Shown here piece by piece: positions 38,055 to 48,590 of a DNA stretch of 64,000 bases. Origin of the DNA: Opisthocomus hoazin (lineage: Eukaryota; Chordata; Aves; Opisthocomiformes; Opisthocomidae); contig NC_134441.1 of assembly GCF_030867145.1 (NCBI RefSeq), positions 6,946,992-7,010,991 of the forward strand. The letters are read 5' to 3'. Position numbers and translations under genes: made by a program. The notes below the pieces were generated by a model, which saw nothing but the letters and a program-made list of their open reading frames with translations, made no database searches and was not told the origin of the DNA. Numbering within the stretch: the stretch's first letter is position 1; every line of letters begins with the position of its first letter.

Positions 38055-40289
38055 TTAAAATTTAATGTTCTCCAGGCAGCGTGCGTTGCTCTGCCGCGCG
38101 TCAGACACATGCCCTGCGTTTGATTCGATCCTCCTCCCTCCCCGTCTCTCCGGCCCTGGCTCATGCTTGTTCATGTGAGATGAGGCTTTTTTTTTTTTCT
38201 TCCCCTCCCCTCCTCCTTTTCCTTTTCTCCCTCTCCAACGTTCGCAAACGAAGCTTCCAGATCCGCCCGACCGAGCGCGCACCCGGGCACTGCCAGCCTC
38301 TCCGCTGCCCGTCTCGGAGGAGCACCAGGTCTGGCCCTCGACACGACCTGTCCCCCTCTTCCCACCCCCTTCCCAGAGGGGATATTTGCCCCCAGCGAAG
38401 AGCAGCAATGGAGAAGAAACTCGTGATGTTTGCAGGAGGCTCAGCAGCCGTCGGGTTTGGGGAGGCTCCCAGCATCACCGGCCTCCCAGGACCAGGCTGA
38501 ACCCTCCAGAATCGGTGCTGTGGGTGCTGCGAAGGCGGTGCGAGGCGCCCGTAACCCGCGAGCAGGCATGCCCTGTGTCTCACCCTTTGCCTGCTCAGAG
38601 CCCTAGGGTCTAAATCAGCCAGAATTCACTCGTCCCAGAATTAAACCAGGGATCTAAACCAGGGGGGAAGAGCAGGGGGGAGAAGGAAAAGACAAAAAAC
38701 CCCACCCCACATTGCAATTTCTCTGAACTTCTCAAAGCCGCAGATCTCTGCCCCCTTATCACCCGCTCCTGGCACCGGCCTCCCGAGCTGCTATAATAAA
38801 CCACCAGCGCCAGGGCTCGGTGAGCTAAAATACCCGGTAACGATGGCAACCGAGCCCTGCACGCGGGCACCGCGGACGCAGCTCCCGTAACTCCCAGCCC
38901 GGCAAGGACTTTCCAATGTTAGCACCTCCCTCCCGCGCGCAAGCTCTCCGAGCGCACCTGGCTACGCCAGCCCGGAGGAGACGGCGTGGGAGAGGGCTCC
39001 GCGCCACGCGGGGCCACCAGCCTCGTGGGCAAGAGCAGGCAGAGGGGGGTGGCACGAATCCAGGTGGCTTTAGGTGCCAGCGCTCAGACGTCGGCTGGTC
39101 CCGGGGCAAAACTTCTCCGCGTAGCTGTCGCCGCATCCTTTGGGATGCGGGGATGCTGTCGGCTGAGGGCATCGCAAACGGGGAATAGCAACCTCCTCGG
39201 GCTCCGCAGGGTGAAAAGGAGTCGGGGCAGGTTGTCTCCTTCCCCGCTGACCCCTGGAAATGTGCTTCCACCTCACACATCTCCCTGTGCCACCATCCCT
39301 GCTGCCCCCGGGGCTCAGCTTTGCCAGGAGATGTCTGGGGGGGGGGTTGTTAGTGCTCAGGGAGCTTCGCTGCGGTTATTTTTAGGGCCAGCCGTGCTCC
39401 CAAGCCGGCCGAGCTCATTCAGCCGGCGAGGGGGGAAGGCACACGGAGATGACAATTGCGGTCGGCAGCTTGGATGCTCGCCCTGCGTGAGGAGCTCGGC
39501 CCGCACCCAGCCAAGCACGGGGGACTCGGGAGCCTGCTCGGAAAGTCCGGTGCCCCCGAGGAACGAAGCGCTAAATCCTACGGGATCAAGAGAGGAAGAG
39601 GGGGACGGCAGCCAGCACAAAATGCAGCCTCCGAATAAAGCAGAAGTGCATTGGGGAACTCCAGCAGCCCCCCACCCTCAGCCCATCACCCTGGGAGGGG
39701 GCTGAGCCCCTTCGCAGGGATGATTTCAGCAGCACCAAGCCACCACCGCCGCAGCCCCGCTCCTCGCCTTCCCCACCACCGCTTCTCTGCCAGGGACGGC
39801 TCCAAAACCCCCCGGAGAGCGCGAAATAACCCGAGATGCCGAGCCACTGGCGCTCCCCCCGCAGCAAAAGCCCTTCCCTGGGGAGCAGGGCTGCTCGGGC
39901 CAGCAGCCCCCCCAGCCCCGCTCTCCCTGCCCGCCGCAGCCCCCCACCCAAACCACAGGCACCCAACTCACACACTCCCACCCCCAACGAGGAGAACCCC
40001 AAAATTGCTCCTTCCAGGCTGCCGTTTCCAAGGCAACCGCACCATCACCCCGGGAGCTGTCGCCTAGCAACCCCCAGGCTAAAAATCCTCCATCCCGCAC
40101 CTCTCGAGGGGAGGAGAACCCCCAAACTCGGGGGGGGGGGGATGGCTGCTTCGGGCTGGGGGCGAGATGGGGCACAGGCGGCACCGCGGCGGGGAGACGG
40201 TGCGGGAGCGGGGCCCCGAGCGGGGCTGCGGCACAGCTGGGCCCGGTACCGGGGGACACGGCGGGCCCGGGGGCACCGGGAGAGGGGCA

Positions 40290-40890
40290 TCGCAGTGGGG
40301 CCGGGGGTGCTGGGAGCACCCGCATCCGGGGTGCAGGGCATCGCTATGGGGTTGAGGAGCACCGGCAGCAAGTTGTGGGGCATCACAAGGGGACTGGGGG
40401 TGCTGGGAGCACCCAGATTGGGGGTGCTGGGCATCGTATGGGGGCTGGGAGTGCTGGGAGCACCCAGACTGGGGGTGCTGGGCATTGTAAGGGGGCTGGG
40501 GGTGCTGGGAGCACCCAGATTGGGGGTGCTGGGCATTGTAAGGGGGCTGGGGGTGCTGGGAGCACCCAGATTGGGGGTGCTGGGCATTGTAAGGGGGCTG
40601 GGGGTGCTGGGAGCAACCGCATCGGGGGTGCAGGGCATTGCAAAGGGGCTTAGGAGCACCGGCACTAAGGTGGGGGTCTTTGCAAAGGGGCCAGGGGTGC
40701 TCCGAGCACCCGGTTTAGGGGTGCAGGACATCGCAAGGGGACCGGGGATGCTCGGAGCCCCCGCATCGGGGGTGCGGGGCGTTGCAGGGGGGTTGAGGAG
40801 GACCTTAGGCCCGGGGTGCGGGGGGTTGCAGGGGGGCTCGGGGGTGCTGGGAGCACCCAGTCCGGCGGTGCGGGGCACGGCGGGGGGCAT
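40290..40890. repeat. 51-bp minisatellite, about 12 units
   Basis: The word GGCATTGTAAGGGGGCTGGG recurs at a spacing of 51 bp (GCATTG at 40482, 40533 and 40584), and more diverged units reach both ends. The centre (about 40400-40610) is nearly homogeneous; the edges are degenerate. Because 51 is a multiple of three, the array makes open frames with a 17-residue period on both strands. I judge these non-coding. Confidence 0.92.
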
Positions 40891-40990
40891 CGCGAAGGAA
40901 CCGGGCCCTCGCTGTCCACCCGGGGGGGTGCGGGGCAGGGTGCGGAGGGGGGGTTGGGGGGAGTCGGGGAGGGGGATCCCCGGTACTTAC

Positions 40991-41050
40991 ACCAACACAG
41001 ACGAAGCGGCGGCTCCCAGGGGCCGGGTCCGGGCTCTCCCCTCCGGACAT
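40991..41050 (-). other. RHOBTB2: Candidate alternative first exon of RHOBTB2 (leader with small upstream frame)
   Basis: On the minus strand a strong donor, GGT/GTAAGTACC, ends an exon at 40991; the same donor nonamer follows the coding exon at 44030. An ATG at 41050 opens MSGGESPDPAPGSRRF, but joined to the common exon at 37803 this frame meets a stop before or near the main ATG. It would therefore be a leader with a short upstream frame. CpG-rich DNA at 41050-41270 would be its promoter. Its 5' edge is unknown. Confidence 0.45.
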
Positions 41051-44029
41051 GGCCACGGCGCAAGTTGCGCGGCTTTGGTCTGCGCTGCCGGGAGCCGCGC
41101 TGCGCGGCTCAGGGCCTGGGGGGCTGGGGCCCATGCCGGCACCTCGGCAGCCCCGCTCTCCTCATCCGCGGCCCGCTGCGCTGCGCTGCGCGGAGCCCTG
41201 CGCGGAGCAGCCCTGCGCGGAGGAGCCCTGCGCGGAATCCTGCGCGCTGCAGTCGCGGCCGCCCCGCCTTTCATTCACAAAAAACAAGCGGCCTCGACGA
41301 GGCCCCGCCCCCACCCCCCCCCCACCCCTGATGCAACCCATTGGCTGAGAGCGACCGGGGGGGGGTGTACCCCGGGGGGGGGGGGGGCCTCGGAGGGGGA
41401 CCCCATCCTGCGGCGCATCCCGCCCCTCACTCTCCCTCGCAGGGGTCTGCCCCCTCCCTCCAACCTGCCCTTCATGGGGGACCCCCACCCAGCCCCCCAT
41501 CTGGCCCCCCATCCTGCTCCTCAGGCCTCCCCTACATGGGACCCCCACCCTGCACAGGACCCCCCCACACCTCCTCTCCATCATCTGCTGCATCCAACCC
41601 TCATCCTCCTCCCGAACCTCGCCTCCGTCCGCGACCCCCCCCCCGCCCCCGGGAAGGGGTGCACCCTCTGCCTGCCCCCTCCTCGGAGCACCTCTTCCCC
41701 CTCCCCTTGTCCCCCTCTCTTGTCTCAGGGGGGGCTGCACAGGGCTGCCAGCCCCCGGGGTCCCAGCCGGGCTCTGCGCAGTGCTGGGGGGGCTGCCAGG
41801 CTGCCCAGCCAAGGATGGGGCTCCACCGGGGGGCACCCCTCATGTGGCTGCTCACAAGCCCCAGGCCCCCCCCAAAGCACCCCCAACCCCTCGCAGGGCT
41901 GGATCTCCTGGGGGGGGGGCAGATCTGACCCCCCCAACCCGTGCTCTCCGAGCACAGGCCGCCCGCTGCGGTTCTGCCCTTGAACCCCAGCCCGCTGCGC
42001 TCCTCGCAGCCCCCTCCTCCCCCCCCCACAGCCCCCCAGCCCTGCCACCCCAAGGGCATAAAAAAATTCAGAGTCATCTTTGCAGCGTGGCTGCCGGGAA
42101 GGCGTCCGGCGCGCTGACCCCGCTGCTCTGACCCCGTACGTCCGCATCATGTGATGCTTCGCCATCCTCTCCCGAGGCTTTCGGCTGCCTTTCCCCCCCC
42201 CCCATCGCCCCCCCCCGAGCCACGCTAAGCTCGGCCCCCCGCTCCCTTCTCCGCTCGGATCAGGCCGGCCGGCAGCCCGCAGCGAACGCCGGCACTGATG
42301 CAACGCCGCATCAGCCGGCGTCAAAACCTCAGCCTCACCTCGCGCCTTTCCATCCCAACCCCCCCATCCCGGCCCCCCCCCCCCGGCATCGCCCCCCGCC
42401 TCACCTAACTCGCAGGACGGGGATCTCTCTCTCCATAGCAGAAGGAGATGGAGTCGCTTATTTGGGGAGGGGGGAAGCCCTTTGGCTTTCGAGCCGGGCA
42501 TAGGCAGCTCCCGGCGCTGCCTCGGTGCCCACACCGGGACCGCGAGCCGGCGGCGAGGCGATCGGCTCCACGGCGAAGCGATTTATTCCCCTGCAACGGG
42601 AGCCGCAAAGCAGCCGAGCTGCAGCTCTGAGCTTTCTTCTTCTTGGAGCGGGTCACGGGGAAGGAACACGTAAAGCTTGTTTGCCAGCCGCATGATTTGG
42701 CTTATTTGCTCTCTCGTAGCAGGTGCTTAATTGTGGCAGAAAGAGTTCCTGGCAGCTTTCTGGGCAGCCGAATTCCCGCCTGCCCCCCTCCCCGCTCGGC
42801 AAAACAAAAGCTCGATTGTCGCTCGCAGCCGAAACGCCCGGGCCGCGGTGCTCGCGTGGGTCCCGTGCGCCGCAACCGGCTTTACCGGGAGGAGAGAGCC
42901 GGGGGTGGGGGGCACCGGGCAGGGAAGGGGGCTCGGGAGCTTCTACAGAGCACATGGCCGCTGCCTGCAGCCCCTCTGTTCCTTGGGAGGAGAAACCCAA
43001 GCCTTGTCTGACTCGCTGCATCCCATTCGGCAATCCCACGCCGCGGCATGGCACGGCATGGCACGGCTGCCCGCGGCACGGCACGGCTTCCCGCGGCACA
43101 GCACGGCTGCCAGGCGGTAGCTCCCCTCCCTCAGCACCACCGCTGCCGGCGGGGCTGTAATTAAAAGGCCGTTTGCTCCCTGCTCCCACATCTCTCTCCG
43201 ATTTAAGCCTCTTGATCTTCTCCCAAAGAACTCCCATCTGCCCGGCTCCGTAATCACCCTCGCTCCCAGGCCAAGAGCTCCTGGGCGCTGGGGAGCTTGC
43301 ACCGCTGGGACAAGCACCCACATCCACCCCGCAGCACCCTCCCCCTCCATCTCCCCGTCCCCAGCAAGGAACGAAGGAGCTCTGCAGATATCAGAGGCAA
43401 GAGCAGACATGGCGCCGGCCGTGCCCTCCCCTGTAAACTTGACGACTCTCTAGGGTTCAACGCCAGGAGCCTTTCCACCCCTCCCAGGGTCTCCCCGCGC
43501 CCCTGCCCAGCCTCGCTGGGGCCTGGCACGCCGGGTTGCGCCGCTGCTCACCCGAGTTGCGGCGGGACGGGTGGGTGAACGCAAAACTCATTGTCCTCTC
43601 GCTCCTCGGAGCAGCCGGCAGACGCCCCGCAACCGCCGCAGCCTTCGCAGCTCTGCCCCCGCCGGTGCCCCCCGCCCTGATCCCCAAATACAGCAGAGCT
43701 CAGTGCCGGTCACCTCGCAGCGGGCTGAAGGGCTGCGACCGACCGAGGCAATGCGTCCCACGCCGGCAGCGCCCCGGGAAAAGCGGATTCACAGCGGGGA
43801 GACACTGGGACGCCCTCCGGCAGCCCCCGGCCGCGCGTTCCCGCAGCCCCCGCCGCCTTTTGCCTTGCTCTGCCCTAAGCCCCGCCGCGAGTTTTCCACT
43901 TTGTCCGTGGGCGAGCGGACGTGTCCCGACGGCGTGTGTCGGAGGAGAGCAAAGGGCAAAGTCCCCTGGAGAAAGCGTGCCTGACCCGGGAGGCTGGAGG
44001 AGCTGGCGCCGCGGCGGGAGGGTACTTAC

Positions 44030-44107
44030 AGGCTGTGAGCCATGGCAGTCATCTTCGCGGCGGGGCTGCCTTTCCCTTGGCTTTCCATCTCTTTCTCCTG
44101 GCGGGTT
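44030..44107 (-). CDS. RHOBTB2: Alternative 5' coding exon of RHOBTB2 (N-terminal extension)
   Basis: Minus-strand exon with acceptor CTCTGCTTTTAG before 44107 and donor GTAAGTACC after 44030. An ATG at 44088 opens MESQGKGSPAAKMTAMAHSL; the last two bases plus the first base of the common exon at 37803 make the final Leu codon, then Ser-Gln-Leu, then the main Met. The extension is 23 residues and stays in frame through what would otherwise be 5'UTR. I recall that human RHOBTB2 also has a longer isoform of about this size. The acceptor shows that a further 5' exon must exist upstream. Confidence 0.7.
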
Positions 44108-44403
44108 CTAAAAGCAGAGGGCAGAAGGGCTCTGTGAACACACCCCAAACGCAGACTCGGGTCCTGAAGCCACCCCTCCCTCCTGCACGCTGTCACCCCA
44201 CTGCCCTGGGGACAGAAAGCCTTTGGGAAGGCGAGCGCTGCGTGGCTGCCCGGGCTGGCCAAGAAATGTCCTTTTGCAGGGACAAGGCTGTCCCTCATCG
44301 ACGGAGCGGCTCTGCCCGCCGTCCCTACGTCTCGCTGTGGGTCTGCTCTCCCCGTGCCACCACCTTCGTGTACAAGGCAGCTGGAGGGGGGATATATAGA
44401 TAG

Positions 44404-44572
44404 AGGGGTGGAGTTGTGGAGTCTCCTTCTCTGGAGATATTCAAGACCCGCCTGGACAAGGTCCTCTACAACCTACTGTAGGTGACCCTGCTCCAGCAGG
44501 AGGGTTGGGCTAGATGACCCACAGAGGTCCCTTCCAACCCCTACCATTCTGTGATTCTGTGATTCTGTGGGT
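44404..44572 (+). mobile_element. CR1 LINE 3' fragment
   Basis: About 170 bp: [20 protein letters not shown]-like ORF2 end, then the CR1 3' part with GGGTTGGGCTAGATGACCCA and three tandem ATTCTGTG units. Its 3' sequence (AGGTGACCCTGCTCCAGCAG) differs from the other three copies, so it belongs to another CR1 subfamily. Confidence 0.92.
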
Positions 44573-47500
44573 GCACAGATCCCGCCCTCTCACTGCAGCC
44601 CTGTGCTGGGTTTCACAGCCACAGCCTGTCCTTGGCCCCAGGGGCTGGCCAGGGCGGTCGAGGGGTCCCCCAGTACCACTGCCCTGCTCCGAGCACCTTA
44701 CCCGTGGGCTAAGAGCCTTCCCTGTGGGCACGTGCACCCCGAGCAGTGCCTGGCTGCCGGGGTGGCCAGCAGACCACCGAGCCCTCCAGCATGTTTGCTT
44801 TGGCCAGCGCTCCCCTCCTGCGAGCTCTGGGCAAGGCAGGGTGGCAGGGCCCTCCCCTCCTTCTCCCGTCATGGGTCAACGGTGCCTGCGCACGTCAGGC
44901 TGGAGCAGAGTCCAACCCGGGCTTCGCTCCCGGCAAAGCCGGCAGACGCCTGGCTCCTGCCGGGGAGCTGGTTTTGGAGACCCGCCGCAGCGCTGGGTCC
45001 TTCCCTGGATTCACCCAGGAAGAGGAATTCGAGTCACCCCTCAGTTTCACTGCTCTGAAAACCCCAAATCCTGCAGCTTTTCTTCCTGGGTGGTGCTACA
45101 AGGGGTCTCCTCGCCCAGGGCGGCTGCCCCGGGCACCCACGTGGGCTCCCCAGCCCCGTCAGCAGGACTGGGGAGCTCAGCCCTTGCTTGCTGGGCAGCC
45201 AGGGACACAGCAGCTCAGAGAAATGGCTTTTAGGAGCTCAATATCCGTTTGGACACAGCAGTCAGAAGTCTCCAAGGAGCACTTTGCAAAAATGGCAAAA
45301 CCCTACCCGACTGCGATGGGGGAACAGCGGGGGCAAAGGGACCCTGTGCTGCTGGAGATGGCATGACGGGACGTGCTACCATGCTGGTAGGGAGCAGGCT
45401 GGGAAGGAGAGTCCAGGAAACAGCTGATACCAGAGTGAAAGGTCTAAAACAAGCAAAAAGAGCATTTCTGCCCCTTCCATCCCCTGTCCTGCCAGCGCAA
45501 CAGGGTCCATCTCCGAGCAGGGAGGTTGGGGTGCTCTGGGAATCCACTGCACACATGTACAGTGACCCAGCTGCATGCCTGGATCGCGTCTCCCAGCCCT
45601 GAAATACAGCCACCCGATACGCCAGGGGAGATCACTCATCCTGCCATCGACACCGCCGCAGAATTTCAGGGATTCATCACTCCGTTTATAAATATTTAAA
45701 CCCAGAAGGAGCCATGTACTCCCATAAAATGCAACTAATTCTACAGGCAAAGCATCCCTCCCTGTACCCCAGAGCAGAGCTAAGGAACATCTGGGGCTCT
45801 CCAGCCAGATCTTTCGCAGACTGAAACTGGGTCAGGGCAAAATTCAAGGTCTCGGTCCACGCGTGCAGGATTTCTGCACCCTCCAGCTGCGAGACATCAG
45901 ATTTACCGCCCTGCTCGGTGCGGAAAGTGCTGCAGAGATGAAATGGCAGCTAAAGCCGCTCTCCCAGCTGCTTCCCCCTGCCACCCCAGCCAGGCTTTGG
46001 GCACGCACGGCCGGCCCCGCACTCTGCAGCCGCAGCCCGAGACATTTTCAGGCTCCCCGCCGGCCGGCTGCTTCATGCAGCATTCACAGCTTCGTACAGC
46101 ATTAAGAGCTGCTGACGCCTCGTGAAAAAACTGTGAAAAGCTGCTATTTGGGGAAAGTTCCTCTTATAACGGTGCATCCTGTGGCTTCTGTTTCCCTTTT
46201 CTCCTGGTTCTCTTGCTGGGGAGAGCAGGGCAGAAATAGGCTGATAGTGTTGCCAACGAGCCCGGGCTCTTCATCAGAGGAGGAAAACAACCCCCCCGAG
46301 CAAACAACCCAAGGAATGAATTCTCACATCGCACCCAGGGAGCTGTTATGGGTGCGGGGTGGGTTTCTGCCTGGCGTGCCGCAGCTTGGGGACCAATGCC
46401 GAGCGAGAAGGGGGAAAGCGGGACCTTCCCGGGTCTTGTCCCCGGGTCTGGCTGCAGCCAGCCCCCAGCATGGAGAATGGCACAGGGGCTGGGGGGGCTT
46501 TGGGGAGGGGGCTGCATATCTCTGCATTAAAAAAAAAAAATAATTAAAAATATCAAAGAACGAGGAGTCTGTTTCTAAGCAACTGTCTCCAGTAGGGATG
46601 GAGAGCAGGGGAAGGGGAGGAAGCAATGCTGGGTAGGGAGAAAACTTCTGGGGTCCCAGCAGGACCCAGGGCGGGCGGTGAGGGAGGGAGCGGAGGAGCT
46701 GCCGGGGCTCTCTCAGCAGCGATGGCTGTTTGAAAGGCAGGAAAAGAGGGGACACAGGGGTGTCAGCCCCCCAGCAGTGGCACTGGGGGCAGGCCAGGAG
46801 ACCCTTGGGCAGCGGCTCGTGGGTGGGTGAGCAGGACCAGCACCCCTTTCCCCGCTGCAGATCCCGGCTGCGAGTTGTGGCTCACGGGAGGGCGGCTGTG
46901 CCTCGTGCCCTCGCTTGTGAAACAGCACCCAAACCCCCAAAACCACTTCCTCCACCAACGGCTCCCGGCCCAGGCGGGCTGCAGGCAGCAGGACACAGCC
47001 AGCAAGGCAGGTAGCCAGCCGGGCGGGGAGGGGACGGCAGCGTTTGGTGGCTGCGTGGACGTCCCGGCTGCCTGCCACGAGGCATCAACACCCCCGGTTG
47101 AAGCAGCAAATAGCAGCCATGGAGAGTCACCGGTTTTATCCGCTCTGTCCCCGTGGGAAAGCAGGGTGGCATCCGTCCCACGCTGGAAGATTTTTCACCC
47201 CACAACTTGGTGCCTTCTCGCACGTGGCTCTGCCCGAGCGCCCTCTTCTCTGCCCGCACCGGCCGTGGGCTACTCGTTAAGCCCCGATGGCCACCAACAT
47301 GCCCTGCAGAGCCCCGTCAGGGTCTGGCAGCCGGTCATCGACAGCTCAAAGGGGGGCTAAGGGGGAACGAGGGAACGAGGAGCTGAGAGCATCACCCGCT
47401 CCGGAGGGTCTGCACCAGCCCACGGCCCACAGGGCTGCAAACAGCCTGTGACAGCACCTAAAGCTGCTCCTGTGGCATGAGCCACCTCCCCCCCAGTGCA

Positions 47501-48404
47501 GCCCACCACCCCGTGCCCAAACGCTCAACCCTCGCACCCTTTTGCATCCCCCCCGCAGCTCTCTGGCATGGGGGAAAAGCCCTCAGCCTCGCCGTACCCC
47601 ATGGCTGCTACTGGGGCCAACCCTGCCAAAGCCCTGGGGAATAAAAGGGGGGAAGATCTCCTCCGGGCAGCCGGCGCGGTTACCTGCGTGCACCGGCTCT
47701 GCACCGTCCCGCGGCTCTCCCCTCCGGTCCAGCAGCTGCCCTCGCTATCCCGAGGTGCTAACTGGTCTGGGCAGGTAGGACCCATTTTTATACGCTCGCC
47801 CATGTGATCCAAACAAATGCCCTAGGGATGAGTTTTTGCACTGACACAAATAAAGGGGCCGGGACTAAAACCTGTTGAACCACAATCCTGCGCAACGGAC
47901 AGGAATTTTCCACTCGGAGCCCTTCAGCCAGGCTCTGGGCGCGCTGGCAGCACGGCACGCGCCGGGGCCTGCGTCTCCCTGCTCCCAAAAATCCCGTTTC
48001 CCTACAATTTCAAAGTCTTTCAGACTCATTCCCAAATGCTTCCTGCACTGGAGCTGGAGGAAACGAACCTGGATGGAGGGATGGATGGGAAACGTGAAGG
48101 AATATGTTAGAGCCATTGATTACATCTGAATCCTGCAAATCAGTTGCTATTTCTCCCATGGTCCTTGGAAGGAAACGCAGCAGAAGATGCCAGTCAGGGT
48201 GAGAAATGGGGGGGTGGGGAATCCTTTGCCCCCCGAAAAGCAAACACTCCCTGCACCCTGGGGGCTTGGCAATGGCACTTTTGCACAAGGCGGAGGGTGC
48301 CTTTGGGAGCCACGAGCTGCGGGTCCCTCGCCGGGACGCTCCTCGCAGCCCATCAGGGATGCTGATGGTGTGGTGCTGGTGAGGATGAACACAGGTACCA
48401 GGGC

Positions 48405-48590
48405 AGGGGGGAGTCACAGTGACCAGCAGGGACCAGGACGGGGATGGAAAGGGGAGGGCGAGCTTCGGATGAGCGGCGGTGAGTCAATGGGAACCAAGGG
48501 CTGGAGGAAACGGCCACGGAATGGAGAGGTGGTTGGGAGGGGTGACTCAGTGGGACCAGCTGGTGAGTCAATGGGAAAGGAGGGAGCCGA
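48405..48590 (+). repeat. Degenerate 21-bp repeat carrying AP-1 sites
   Basis: GGTGAGTCAATGGGA occurs at 48478 and again at 48562, and GGTGACTCAGTGGGA at 48541. Offsets are multiples of 21 bp, and intervening 21-bp segments are diverged. Each of the three clear units holds a perfect AP-1/TRE heptamer: 48480-48486, 48543-48549 and 48564-48570. A weaker relative (GGGAGTCACAGTGACC) lies near 48408. Confidence 0.6.

Noticed and set aside
40290-40890. CRISPR-like spacing of repeats
   Set aside because: The units are contiguous without unique spacers, and the sequence is animal nuclear DNA.
39836-41983. A 715-codon open frame on the plus strand
   Set aside because: It runs through a 51-bp minisatellite and CpG-rich DNA, has no domain or codon bias, and faces a 281-codon frame on the other strand (40045-40890). 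It is a product of repeat period and base composition.
43551-43593. Possible further RHOBTB2 first exon starting MSFAFTHPSRRNSG
   Set aside because: It has a donor-like GTGAGC, but joined to the common exon the frame stops at once and no other support is visible.
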